DNA from: Neurospora tetraspora
Taxonomy: Eukaryota; Ascomycota; Sordariomycetes; Sordariales; Sordariaceae
Direction of reading: 5' to 3'
Assembly: GCF_033439725.1 (NCBI RefSeq)
Contig: NW_026944386.1
Coordinates: 1,240,001 to 1,304,000, forward strand
DNA length: 64,000 bases
Every line of letters starts with the position of its first letter. The first letter of the stretch is position 1. Shown piece after piece: positions 44,500 through 56,906 of this stretch. The position numbers and the translations under genes are program-made. The notes under the pieces are model-generated. The model was not told the origin of the DNA, searched no databases, and saw only the letters and a program-made list of their open reading frames with translations.

Positions 44500-47400
44500 A
44501 TGCCCATCCCAACAGGAACTAAAGATGTATCGCAATCAGCCAACAAGACGGACAAGCGCATAGAAGCAGCCTTGGGTGCGCAACCATCTTTTGCATTCTC
44601 TTCCTCCATTCCCGATCGTACATCAAACTGACATTAGCCCTGCCTCTTCTCAGACTTCGTTCGCAACCTGTACAAGGTCTTCTTGAGTGACCCAAGCGAT
44701 GCGCCGGCAACAGACCAGCTGGTCGACCAAATCAACCAACATGTCAAGAAACTTCACAATTACACCTACAAGCACGTTCCCGGTGTCTCTGGCGATTCCG
44801 AGATAGACCAGCAGGGTACCCGCCTATGGAACATTTGTACTCGACTACTCCGGGATTGCGAACAGACAAAGAAGAGACTGAAGAGGCTTTATTTATACGG
44901 GCGAGTGCTAGCTTTCCACTTACTCGTGGTTGCGAACCCAAGCCAAACCCGCAAGGCACAGAATTTAGTTTATGTGGTGAAACTGGCGCTCAAGGCGGCG
45001 AGAGACTGTGTTGGTATGGACAACCACCCCTTTTCATGCCGTTACGTGCCGTGGTCCGGCGTTGCTGATACAGAGCGTTTCGTCCAGAAAGTTCCGAGTT
45101 TGAACTAGCCACAGCAGTACTTCAAAAGGCCGCCGACTATAAGAGCAGCCTTCAGGATCTCGCATCAGTACTCCCCAAGGAGGAGTTGGACGAATGCAAC
45201 TGTCTCGAAGTGGAATACTTTATCATCAGAACAGCTCTAGTAGGTTCTCGTAAGCACCTGAAAAACATTTCACCCTACCAGTCAGCTAACATGGAGTTTT
45301 CCCAGGCATGGGCAGATAACCATATCGATGTTGCCGAACACATGTACACAAAAGCAGAGCGTCTTCGCCAATACCTAACACCCGACTACGCCGAAAAGCT
45401 GGCCGATGTTCTTTACGAAATTGGGAAGTCCCTCGCCTCTCGTAATGACTACCCTCTCGCCACAAAATGGTTACAACGAGCAAACGAGGTCATCAACACT
45501 CCAACTCTTGAGCATCTATCTCGTGAAGGGCTCGAGCTACGGCTGGCCATCTTGCAAGCACTCGTGAGCGCCCTGCTAGCCACTGGTACCTCAACAGATC
45601 TTGATGAGGCCACGAAGCTTGTTGACTACATTGAGTCAGAGGTGGGAAACAGGCCAGTAGTGTCCCTTCTCAAGCTCGAGGTGCTTCGGAAAACACCCGC
45701 GGAGATATTCGACGACGACGCATACGCCGATGTCCTGCGACGGCTAATTAAAGACTTCAACTTCTCCAATGCCGGGTTCAAGTTGATCATACATCACATA
45801 AGGAAACTACATGACAAAAGCCCCGGCGCTGCTTGCGCGGTGCTAGACGACTTCATTCTCTCGCTACGCGGAGTTGACGATAATAGTTGGATGGAAAAGG
45901 CGGTTATCACGCGGATGTGGATGATCACAAACCAAAGAGACACAAACGAAACCATCGACACAGTACGAGGTGTTCTTTCAAACCTGACGAGGCCGTTGAG
46001 TGCAGAAGCTGCTGTTGCGGCGCAGGCGGTATGTGTGTCTTTTTCGTTTCACCTGATAACTCACTAACTCTAGATCCGCTCAGTTGATATGGAAGAAGCT
46101 AGAGTCCAATTACAGCCAAAAACAATATGACATTGCCGAGAACTGGTGTCGTCTATCACTCCACCACATCTTCCAGAATTGCGGCCCTGGGAATATGGCA
46201 AAGTTGGAAAGGTATTTGGTTATGTTTTTTATTGTTTTGGTCAACAAAAGTCTGACTCTAGACAGAAAGTTGCTCCTTTGTGCGCTCGCAAGGAATGAGC
46301 TGGAAGCAGCTATATCAGTCGTTCACAACCTGTCCAAGCAGAGTTGGAGAGAGCCCATGACTGCCTATCTAGCATTCAAAGTGGCTATTCGATGCGAGGA
46401 CCGCAACCTGGCGGAACAGTGCATTCATACCATAGGCCAAGCGCCAGACCATATCGACTTTCTAGGGGCTTGTATCGCGGAATCTCACAAAACGGGAGAC
46501 ATCTTCTGTGCCATCGCCGCGCTGAAGAAGCTCCAGGAGAACTACGAGTACAAAGATCCCAACCCGATCAACCTACCAGCACTCTTCAGGTGCTTGATAC
46601 GGCTCCTAAACATATTGGCCGAGAAGCCAGATGAGCGACAAGAGGAAATCATTAGCGACCTTTGTCGCCAGTTTGACATCGGTAAGCCCCCTTTCTGCAA
46701 ACTACCTTGACCTCGCTGACAGGATCAGTCGTATATGCTCTTGAGCGTCGAGCGAACGATCCCAAAACCCGCAAGCTCTTCACCGTCGACGAACTCGAAT
46801 GGTTCAGCCGAAACGCCTACAACCTCGCCCTGAAACACACCACGACCTGGGACCTCCGGTGTGTAGTGCGTCTACTAACGGCCTGCGTCAACATCATCAG
46901 CCACTTCCCCTCCGACGTAGCATCTCAAGTCGAAGTCACTCTCAAGGCCCTCTTCTCCCGGTTCATCATCGCTTCGGCGCTGATTTCCTTCGCCCGAACC
47001 CAGGACAATGTTAAGGAACAGCTCGAAGATTTCCAACTCATGCGAAAACATGTCTTGGCTTTTGACAGCCTAGTTCCTGAATACCTGCCACGCTTGGATG
47101 AGCAATCGCGAGAGGATATGGTACGGAAACATGCGACGTTGCTGACGTTTGACTTTGAAGCGGCGGTCGCCCTGGGTCAGTGGGATGACCTGGGAGGGAT
47201 TGTGCAGAGGGCGGTGCCGTGTAAGAGTGCGGTTGCGTATCAGACTATGGCGGATAGTCTTTTGAGGGCGCAGGTGCCGGGCCAAGGTTGGTTCTTTTCC
47301 GTGACATTATTATAACAGTTTGGAGTTACTGACACTACCTTGTGAAGTGCTCTACTCAACCATGCGAAAGATTGTCAACAAAATCTGGGACCTGGAAAGC

Positions 47401-47824
47401 TTCGATGCTGTCAAGCTAGCCAAGTACACAAGATGTCTGTTTCAGGCTACACTTCCGCTGGATGATACTCTGGCTATGAAGTTGCTTCAGGAAGCTTGTG
47501 GTAAGGCGAGGGAGTTACACGAGGTTAGTTACATCTTGACTCTTTTGACCACTCTGGCGCTAATCACACCTCGTTGCTAACCATGAGCAACGTCACCAGA
47601 GCGATGCCCGCTGGCCAGAAGAGGAACTAGAGTGGATGGCAGCCACGGCGTTCAATCACGCGATAGACCTATATGGTGCTTACGAGCGTGATCGAGCAAA
47701 GGAGTGGGGATCTGCAGCAGTCAATTTGGCACATTATTGTCCGGATGGAGGCTTTGAGAGGATGTTACAGGACAAATTCATGAGGTTAAGTTTTGAGGAT
47801 GATGGAAGGAATAGGGAGATATGA
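44500..47824 (+). CDS. spo22: Spo22/Zip4-family meiotic TPR protein
   Basis: A 941-residue, almost wholly helical TPR-like protein matching the Spo22/Zip4 family: WADNHIDVAEHMYTKAERL, LADVLYEIGKSLASRNDY, HHIRKLHDKSP and LARNELEAAISVVHNLSKQ. Zip4/Spo22 acts in meiosis as a scaffold of the synapsis/crossover (ZMM) group; in Neurospora, whose meiosis has a synaptonemal complex, a similar role is inferred. Nine exons: 44500-44575, 44654-45013, 45076-45239, 45306-46028, 46084-46211, 46266-46681, 46729-47286, 47348-47523 and 47600-47824. The third intron (66 nt) is in frame. The sixth intron has two in-frame acceptors 6 nt apart. The start is an ATG giving MPIPTGTKD; exon 1 joins in phase to LDFVRNLY. 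It is convergent with the aldehyde dehydrogenase. Confidence 0.88.
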
Positions 47825-48114
47825 TCGCGGATCTAGTGAGGATGGAAGTGGTCGAAGACTATCTGAATTGTTACTGTTGGTAGAATGGGATAAGTGCAAT
47901 GTTCTGATACTCTGGAATATTTCGAGGGACACGCTATGCACCAAATACCCATCAGGGATACAAAATATCCCCGTGACTAGTGGTGAGTACTTATTCGTAG
48001 GTAATTGTGGAAATGAAGTTGTCAAAATGTCTTTTATGCAACGCAGCTCTTCAAGAACCAACGCTTTTCCCTTCTCTGTAAAGCTCATCCTTATCCTACC
48101 GTTACCGCCCATAA

Positions 48115-49620
48115 TCACTTCGCAAAATGAATACTCTGGGTATAAGAGTAGGACAGGAGACCTTGCTTGCCCATCTCGCCGCCAAAACCACTGTCCTTGA
48201 AGCCGGAGAAGTAGGCGCCCATGTGTGGTCTCTCAAACTGGTTGATCCAGACACCCCCGGCTTCCAGACGACGAGCAATCCGTTCAGCTTGAGCCAGATC
48301 GGATGAGTAGACCGAAGCTCCAAGCCCGGCGTTGGCCAAGTTGGAACGGTCAATGGCATCGTCTTCGTCAGACCAGCTCAGCACAGGGAGGATAGGTCCT
48401 ATCAAGCATGATCGGTCAGTAACCACCACACATCAAACTCAACAACAACAAAGACGAGACCTACCAAACTGTTCCTCCTTAACCAACACCGAATCCTCCG
48501 GCGGTCCCTTAACGATCGTCGGCTCCAACCAAAACCCCTTCTGCCCCTCCGCATTCCCACTCTCTCTCACCTCACCCCCGGCAACAATCTCATACCCCCT
48601 CCCCTTACAATCCTCCACGATCCTCTTCACCGTGTCAAACTGCACCTTATTGCTCACCGGCCCAAACACACTCGGCACACTCGCATCCTCCACCACCGTA
48701 TAACTCCCCTTCACCTCCTCCACCAATTTTGTTATAAACTCCTCGTACACGCTCTCATGCACATACACCCTCTTGGTAGCCACACATACCTGTCCCGCAT
48801 TAAAAAACGCACCGCTCGCCACGCTCTTCACGGCTTTTGGCAAGTCTGCATCCGCGCAAACGATGCAGGCATCATTCCCCGCCAGCTCCAGCGTGACCTT
48901 TTTCAGCGTCTTGGCGCACGCAGCCATGACTGCTTTGCCGACGGCTATAGTGCCCGTGAAACTGACCTTGGCGATGCCCGGGTGGAGGGTCATCATTTGC
49001 CCTAGATCAGCTCCCCCGTTAAGGACCTGCAGGACACCAGGCGGCAAGATGCCGCGAGCGAGCTCGATCCATTTTAACACGGCGTAGGGCGTGAAGGGCG
49101 AGGGCTTGACGATCACGCAGTTCCCGGTGACCAGCGACGAAACGACTTTGATGTTGGACAGGATCAGGGGGAAATTCCACGGGCAGATGGCGGCTACTAC
49201 GCCTAGGGGAACGTGCGTGGCGATGATTTTCCATGAAGAGTCTTCGTGCTGGACGTAATCGGACAAGGCATTTTCCGGTTGGGCGTAGTGCTGGCATTGG
49301 GCGATGGCGCCGCGGACGTCGAGCTCGGAGAGGAGGAGGGATTTGCCGGATTCGCGGGCGAGGATCTGGGAGAGGAGCGGGAGGTGGTCTTCGAGGTTGG
49401 AGGCGAGCTTTGTGAGGAGCGTTTGGCGCTCGGAGAGGGAGGTGAGCTTCCAGGTTTTGAAGGCGGTTTGGGCGGCGGTGACGGCGTCTTCGAAGTCTTG
49501 GGCGGAGGCAATGGGGCAAGGCCAGAGGGGGGATTCGGTTCGTGGGTCGGTGACGGTGTGGGTGGTGGGGGAGGAGCGGAGGGTGTCGTTGATTATGTTG
49601 TGGAATTTGAGTTCTTCCAT
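48115..49620 (-). CDS. NAD(P)-dependent aldehyde dehydrogenase
   Basis: A 479-residue ALDH-superfamily enzyme oxidising an aldehyde to its acid. Seen: the Rossmann substrate channel PWNFPLILSNIK with Asn149, the general base Glu245 in VTLELAGND, the nucleophile Cys279 in FFNAGQVCVATKR and the C-terminal GFKDSGFGGEMGKQGL. One 66-nt intron (48399-48464) splits a glycine codon between FG and PILPV. The otherwise conserved LELGG is LELAG here. The substrate cannot be assigned; it is not obviously the succinate-semialdehyde or betaine class. The stop faces spo22 across 290 bp, and the promoter is divergent from xanthine dehydrogenase. Confidence 0.9.
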
Positions 49621-50997
49621 TTTGAGGGTTGGAGGTTAGTTTGTGTATGAAGCTTTTGGTGATAGCATCAACGGAAATGGCTTCTGGAGATGATAAAGGT
49701 GTCCTATTCAACAGATATATGGGGGCTATCTATTACATATAAGGGTCAGCGAAAGGTGTAGTATGAACTTTGCCTAAGCTCTTCCTTCTCGACGACGACC
49801 AACCACGTTTCCATATTAACACGCAGCATGATATTGAGCGGCAATATCACTCCCGTCTATACTGCATGGCCATTTGTTCAACCGGGTCAAATAATACCCG
49901 GCGAGCTTTACCAGCAAGAGACATGGCTCGAGTAGAGTTGTGATTTGTGAATAGGCGATGAAGAGAGTAGTCAGAGTACCAGTCTTTATAGGGAACGGTC
50001 CTTGGCGCGATGCGGAGAAAGAGGGGACCCATGTTTTCCATGCGTCAAAGCGACGGCAGATCGTGGCCATGACCCTATTCGCAAGTGATGCCAGGGGAAG
50101 GGTATGCTTGAAGGTGGCGAGGGCAGTGTGTTAACCGTTCAAGGTCGTACAGGCCACGAATAAAATGGCAGCCTCAACCTCTGAAAGGCAGCTGACGAAG
50201 ACAAACAGCCATGTCGAACATGAAGCGAAATGTCTGTGACAAAGTCCTTTTTGTTGACGAGTTGAAGTTGTAAAGTGAATTTGGAGAGGGGACGGCGACA
50301 GGGGGTATGAGGGGAAGTCAAGAGTGATAAGCCAAAGGGTTAGGGTCAAAGGACAATGGAGAACACCGATAAGAACCGATCTGCTCCGAAAGAGAAACGG
50401 TGGCGGAACCGGCCGAAGACCTCGGCATTCCCTCCTTCCCTTTGGATGGCCACTTCCGCGATTCTGAGACTGTGGGAGAGGTGTTCGTCCGCCCTTTACC
50501 CCACTTTGTTGGCGGCCTTGTCCACCCTCCCGTCATGTCGCCTTCCTTTTGATAAGCTTCCGAGGTGGTCAAGTGGTCATGATCCTTTCCTGGAGTTCTG
50601 ATTTGCTCCGTCCTGATATGGAGCCGCCCTCTGCCGCCCTTTGTGAGGTTGTACCTGATCGGGCGCCGGCGAACCAAGACTATTAAGTCCTACATAGTAG
50701 AGTGGGTTGCCACCTGCTGTCAACCTTGCTAGGCTTCAACCAGGCCTGTGGTTTCCCTCGGGCACTCCCATGCGTTCCACTTGCCATGTTTGACACTTGG
50801 TTCACAATAATAAATGGAACGCACTGATAGACAAGCGTCTCACTAACAAGTGGAAGTAACATCTGGCCAACTGATCTCCCCCGATCCATCCATTTGTGAA
50901 GATTTGCATTTTGCTCTCTCTTTCTATCTCTTCCATTTTCTGGATAAACACCAAAAGGTCCACGTTGCCTTGCTCTCGGTCTCGGCCAGCCAGAATC
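49621..50997. other. Divergent promoter region of the aldehyde dehydrogenase and xanthine dehydrogenase
   Basis: A 1.4-kb spacer between divergent ATGs. The half nearer the xanthine dehydrogenase gene has three GATAAG sites (listed separately) and a pyrimidine-rich leader at ~50905-50945. No gene seen. Confidence 0.55.
50326..50556 (+). promoter_or_regulatory. Three GATAAG sites upstream of xanthine dehydrogenase
   Basis: GATAAG occurs at 50326-50331, 50368-50373 and 50551-50556, i.e. 672, 630 and 447 bp before the start codon, all on the + strand. The first two are 42 bp apart. GATA motifs are bound by the nitrogen regulator NIT2/AreA, known to activate purine catabolism under nitrogen limitation. 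Function is inferred. Confidence 0.45.
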
Positions 50998-53900
50998 ATG
51001 GCTCCAAGCGCTGTCCCCGTGGAGTCGGGCTCCACCCCTCTAGACTTGGGATCACTGCCCGGATACCTAACAACGACATTTGACGACACTCTTCGTTTCT
51101 ACCTCAACGGTACCCGGGTGGTCTTGGATGACATTGACCCGGAAATCACTTTGTTGGAATACCTTCGTGGTATCGGTTTGACGGGCACAAAGCTGTATGT
51201 TTGACACTCGGATTCATCCATATATCTTCAGGCCGTTAGGTAGCTAACTGACATCCCCCCTGACAGCGGCTGTGGAGAGGGTGGTTGTGGAGCCTGCACT
51301 GTCGTTGTCTCCCAGTTCAACCCAACAACAAACAAGATTTACCATGCCAGTGTAAACGCCTGTCTGGCACCATTAGTATCTGTCGACGGCAAGCATGTCA
51401 TCACTGTCGAGGGTATTGGTAACGTCAAGAAGCCACATCCCGCCCAGGAACGGGTGGCCAAGGGCAATGGCTCCCAGTGCGGTTTCTGTACTCCCGGTAT
51501 CGTCATGAGCTTGTACGCCCTCCTGCGTAACAATGACAACCCCTCGGAACACGACATCGAGGAGGCTTTCGACGGAAACCTGTGCAGGTGTACCGGATAT
51601 CGCCCCATTCTAGACGCTGCTCACACTTTCACCAAGAAGGCTCCTTTGGCTTGCGGTAACAGCAAGGCGAATGGAGGCAGCGGCTGCTGTATGGAGGGAG
51701 GTGGTGCTGGCTGTGGAGGAGCAAACAAGAACGGAGACGATCAGCCGATCAAGCGCTTCACGCCTCCAGGATTCATCGAGTACAACCCAGAGACCGAGCT
51801 CATCTTCCCTCCAGCACTCAAGAAGCAGGAGTTTAGGCCACTTTCGTTTGGAAACAAGCGAAAACGCTGGTTCCGTCCCACCAAGCTTGAGCAGCTGCTT
51901 GAGATCAAGAAGGTGTACCCAAATGCCAAGATCATCGGTGGCAGCACGGAAACACAAATTGAGATCAAGTTCAAGGCTCTCCAATATCCCATTTCTGTCT
52001 TTGTCGGCGATATTCCTGAATTACGACAGTACTCCTTTGAGGAAAACCACCTCGAGGTGGGCGGCAACATTACTCTTACCGATCTTGAGAATGTCTGCCA
52101 GGAAGCCATTAAGCACTACGGAGAGAAGAGGGGGCAGATCTTCAACGCCATGTACAAGCAGCTGAAGTACTTTGCTGGCAGGCAGATCAGAAACGTCGGT
52201 ACACCAGCAGGAAACTTGGTGACTGCTTCGCCCATTTCCGATTTGAACCCAGTACTGCTAGCTGCTGATGCCGTCTTGGTGGCCAAGTCCCTCGGTGACA
52301 ACGGAATTGTCGAGACCGAGATCCCTATGGCCCAGTTTTTCACTGGTTATCGACGTACGGCTCTTCCACAGGACGCTATTTTGGCAGCTATCCGTGTCCC
52401 GCTCACTCGGGAGAAGAATGAGCTCTTCAGGGCTTATAAGCAGGCCAAGAGGAAAGATGACGATATTGCTATCGTTACCTCTGCCTTCAGAGTTCGCCTG
52501 AATGAGGACGGCATAGTCGACCAATGCAGCCTTGTCTACGGCGGCATGGCGCCTACAACCGTCGGTGCTAAGACGGCAAATTCGTATCTCCTGGGCAAGA
52601 AGTTCGCCGAGCAAGAGACACTGGAAGGTGTCATGAACGCGCTGGAACAGGACTTCAACCTCTCATTCAGCGTACCGGGAGGCATGGCCACTTACAGAAA
52701 GTCGCTGGCCATTGGTCTCTTTTACCGATTCTACCACGAGTTCATGCTCATTCTGGGTAGCAGCGCCGATGAAGAGGCTGTGCCCGAGCTGGAGAGACAA
52801 ATCTCTACTGGCCAGGAAGATAAGGAGGCGGCTGCTGCTTATATGCAAGAGACTGTCGGAAAGTCGAACTCCCATCTTGCGGCGCTGAAGCAGGTAACGG
52901 GAGAGGCTCAATATACCGACGACATCCCACCACTCAAGAACGAACTGTACGGTTGCCTGGTCCTCTCTACTAAGGCACATGCCAAGCTGTTGTCAGTAGA
53001 CGCTTCAGCTGCGTTGGATATACCAGGTGTTGTTGACTACATCGACAAGAATGACATGCCCAACGCCGCAGCCAACCACTGGGGTGCCCCTCACTACCAA
53101 GAGGTCTTCTTCGCCGAGGACACTGTCTACACAGCTGGTCAACCCATCGGTCTCATTGTTGCCACATCGGCTGCCCGTGCTGCCGAGGGTGCCAGAGCCG
53201 TCAAGGTGGAATATGAAGAGTTGCCTGCCATTTACACCATGGAGGAGGCTATCGAGAAGGAGAGCTTCTTTGACTTTTTCAGGGAGATCAAGAAGGGTGA
53301 CACGCAAGAAGGCTTCAAGAACTCCGACTATGTCTTCTCTGGCGTAGCCAGAATGGGCGGTCAGGAGCACTTTTACTTGGAGACCAACGCCACATTGGCG
53401 ATTCCCAAGCACGAAGACGGCGAGATGGAGATCATCTCCAGTACCCAGAATCCCAACGAAGCTCAAGCCTATGCTGCCCGTGTCTTGGATGTCGCGGCGA
53501 ACAAGATTGTGGTCAAGGTCAAGCGGTTGGGAGGTGGTTTCGGTGGAAAGGAGACGAGATCGGTGCAGCTTAGCAGCATCCTTGCCCTTGCTGCACAGAA
53601 GACTGGCCGGCCAGTTCGCTGCATGCTGACTCGTGAAGAGGATATGGTAACTTCGGGACAGCGCCACCCCTTCTTGGGCCGGTGGAAAATGGGTGTCAAC
53701 AAGGATGGCAAGATCCAGGCTCTCGAAGTCGATATCTTTAACAACGGCGGTTGGTGCTGGGACCTGAGCGCTGCTGTCTGCGAGCGTGCCATGACGCACT
53801 CAGACAACTGCTACAACATTCCCAACATGCACGTCACCGGCCGCATTTGCAAGACCAACACCATGTCCAACACCGCCTTCCGTGGCTTCGGCGGTCCTCA

Positions 53901-55191
53901 GGGTATGTTCATTGCGGAGTCGTACATGAACGAAGTTGCCGACCGTCTCGGCATGCCTGTCGAGAGGTTCCGTGAGATCAACTTCTACAAGCCCGGCGAG
54001 CGTACGCACTTCAACCAGGAGATCCAAGACTGGCACGTTCCTCTTATGTGGGAACAGGTCATGAAGGAGGCCGAGTATGAGTCCCGCCGCGAGGCCATCG
54101 CCAAGTACAACGCCGAGCACAAGTGGCGCAAGCGCGGTCTCGCCATCATCCCCACCAAATTCGGTATCTCCTTCACTGCCCTCTGGTTCAACCAGGCCGG
54201 TGCCCTCGTGCACATCTACCACGACGGTTCCGTGCTCGTCGCCCATGGCGGTACCGAAATGGGTCAAGGTCTACACACCAAGATGACCCAGATCGCCGCC
54301 CAAGCTCTCAACGTTCCCCTCGAGAACGTCTTCATCTCCGAAACAGCCACCAACACAGTCGCCAACGCCTCCGCCACCGCCGCCTCGGCCTCCTCCGATC
54401 TCAACGGCTACGCCATCTACAACGCCTGCCAGCAGCTCAACGAGCGTCTCGCTCCTTACCGCGAGAAGCTCGGCCCGGACGCCACCATGAAAGACCTCGC
54501 CCACGCCGCCTACTTCGACCGCGTCAACCTGTCCGCCCAAGGCTTCTACAAGACGCCCGAGATCGGCTACACCTGGGGCGAAAACAAGGGCAAGATGTTC
54601 TTCTACTTCACGCAGGGTGTCACGGCCGCCGAGGTGGAGATCGACACGCTCACGGGCACCTGGACCTGCCTGCGCGCCGACATCAAGATGGACGTTGGGC
54701 AGAGTATCAACCCTGCCATTGACTACGGCCAGATCCAGGGTGCTTTTGTCCAGGGTCTGGGTCTGTTTACCATGGAGGAGTCGCTGTGGATGCGCAACGG
54801 ACCGATGGCGGGTAACTTGTTCACCCGCGGTCCGGGCACGTACAAGATCCCTGGCTTCCGCGATATTCCGCAGCAGTGGAATGTGAGCTTGCTCAAGGGC
54901 GTGGAGTGGAAGGAGCTGAGGACGATTCAGAGGAGTAGAGGTGTGGGTGAGCCGCCGCTGTTCATGGGCAGCGCTGTGTTCTTTGCCATTCGTGATGCGC
55001 TCAAGGCCGCGAGAGCGCAGTATGGTGTAAAGGCGAAGGTTGGCGCCGAGGGTGGAGAGGATGATGGGTTGTTGAGGCTGGAGAGCCCGGCGACGCCGGA
55101 GAGGATCAGGTTGGCTTGTGTGGATCCTATTGTTGAGAGGGCGAGGGTGTTACCGAAGGAGGGAGAGAAGAGTTTCTTTATCGCTATCTGA
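50998..55191 (+). CDS. xdh1: Xanthine dehydrogenase (purine hydroxylase I)
   Basis: A 1373-residue molybdenum-iron-flavin enzyme oxidising hypoxanthine to xanthine to uric acid with NAD+. Domains in order: plant-type 2Fe-2S (GCGEGGCGAC, ~66-75), the second 2Fe-2S helical domain (CGFCTPG, NLCRCTGYRP), an FAD-binding domain (KIIGGSTETQIEIK, AGRQIRNVGTPAGN) and the Moco domain. The latter has GGQEHFYLE, RLGGGFGGKE, FRGFGGPQG and the catalytic Glu in GVGEPPLF near the end. It is of full family length. One intron (51195-51266, 72 nt) splits a Leu codon just before the first iron-sulphur motif. Three upstream GATA sites suggest nitrogen regulation. AreA/NIT2-dependent control is known for fungal homologues. 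HxnS-type paralogues are an alternative but canonical XDH motifs fit well. Confidence 0.96.
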
Positions 55192-55561
55192 GATTTTCCT
55201 TTTGCTCACGGCGAATTATTGACCGGGGATGGCTTTCGGGATTTTGGTCTTACTGGACATGTATACGTATTTCAGGACGGGGAAACAGGACCGGGTTTAT
55301 GACATTGAATAGCTTGTTACCGACTTTTTACCGATGCAACTTGATGAATGATATCAAGCATGCCGTCTTTTTGTCCTTTTTGACTCTGTGAGCAAGAGCA
55401 CTACCGTGTGTTTCGAGAAGAGCAAAGGAACGGAAATTTCTTCTGCAATGTCTGAAATGCCTTGATAGCAAGGTCATATTGTAGCAGCAAAGGTATTGTC
55501 TTTCCAAAAGCCTCTATTGAAATCATCGCAAGATCTTTGACCACGATCCCCATTCCTCCAT
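55192..55561. other. Convergent spacer between xanthine dehydrogenase and the aminotransferase
   Basis: 370 bp holding the two facing 3' UTRs. Nothing else seen. Confidence 0.6.
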
Positions 55562-56906
55562 TTACTGCTTGATAAACTTCTTCAACCCCCTCAACCTCTC
55601 CTTCGCATCCTCCAACACCTCATCCGGCTTGCACACCGCAAACCGCAACCAGTCCTCCACAATATGCGCATTCGCCTCCGTATAAAACTCGCTCGGCGGG
55701 ATGGCCGCCACGCCCAGCTCCTGAATCAAGAAATACGCCAGCTTGAAATCCCTCGGGCGCTCCGCCACATGCGGCGGGAACGGGTATCCCTCGGGGATCT
55801 CCACCTTGTTGAGGTTGGCCATGACAAAGTACCCGCCCTCGGGAATCGAGTACGGCAGGCCGAGCTCGTCCCAGATGGCGTTGAACCGGCTCATCTTGCT
55901 CTGCATGTCATCGATGCACTGCGTCCAGAACCCCTGCTGGTCGGCCTCCTCGAAGCCGATGGCGCAGGCTTCTTGGAGCGGGGAGACAGACGAGTAGCAG
56001 ATGCGCGTGTGCGCGGCGGCCACGTACTGGATCAGGTCGGCGGGGCCCATGAGCCAGCCGACGCGCCAGCCGGTGGCGTAAAAGTTCTTGCCGGCGGAGC
56101 CGACGGTGAGGGTGATCTTCTCGACCTCGGGGGACAGGGTGGCCATGCGGGTGAAGGGGGTGTAGAAGAGGCGGTCGTAGACCTCGTCGGACAGGATGAT
56201 GATCTGGTTCTTGACGCACAGGTCGGCGATGCGCTCGAGCTCGGCGCGCGAGAAGACCTTGCCGACGGGGTTGTGCGGGGTGTTGATGACGAGCATCTTG
56301 GTGCGCGGGCTGACGGCGCGCTCGAGCTCGTCAAAGTCGATGGTCCACTCGGACGCCGACAGCGTCTTGATGTGGCCGTCCTTGGGCGGGTGCATGGGCA
56401 CGTACACGATCTTGCCGCCGGGCATCTCGATGTTGCTGATGTACTGGTCGAAGAAGGGCTCGAACACGATGACCTCGTCACCGGGCTCGATGAAGGCCAT
56501 GAAGGCGCTGAGCATGCCCTCGTTGGCGCCCGTGGTGATGGTGATCTCGGTCTCCGGGTCCAGCTCACGGCCCCAGTGAGGCGCGTAGGCCTTGGAGAGG
56601 GCCTTCCTTAGCCTGGGACGGCCGCGGGTCGGGGAGTACTGGTTGCATTCGACTCTGTCAAGAGCCTTCTTGGCCGCGTTCAGGATGAACTCGGGAGGGT
56701 TGTAGCCAAAGAAACCCTGGCCCATGTTGACGATGGGCTGTCTGGGAGAGGCGGCAGCGGCCTCGTTGACGATGGTCCTGAACTCCACATGTTAGCCAAG
56801 ACATTCCCTGCTTCTCAGTGTAAGTGAGGCTTCTTCTCATGATCACTCACCAAACATCCTGGCGGTTGCCAGCCACGCGGGCGGCGGGCTTAAGTTTTGC
56901 GCTCAT
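55562..56906 (-). CDS. bna3: Kynurenine/aromatic aminotransferase (BNA3 type)
   Basis: A 423-residue class I/II PLP aminotransferase. Seen: NMGQGFFGYNPP near the N-terminus, NQYSPTRGRPRLRKALS, INTPHNPVGKVFS, SDEVYDRLFY and the PLP lysine, K249, in GSAGKNFYATGWRVGW. This pattern matches kynurenine aminotransferase (BNA3/KAT), which converts kynurenine to kynurenate; cysteine-conjugate beta-lyase or glutamine transaminase activity is common in the family. Two exons: 56851-56906 and 55562-56777, with a 73-nt intron (GTGAGT donor, GCTAAC branch). The acceptor CAG gives QDVW joined to TIVNEAAAA, as expected. No long mitochondrial presequence is evident. The exact substrate is inferred. Confidence 0.88.

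Noticed and set aside
53005-53799. A 264-codon frame antisense to xanthine dehydrogenase
   Set aside because: It is a shadow of the Moco-domain coding sequence.
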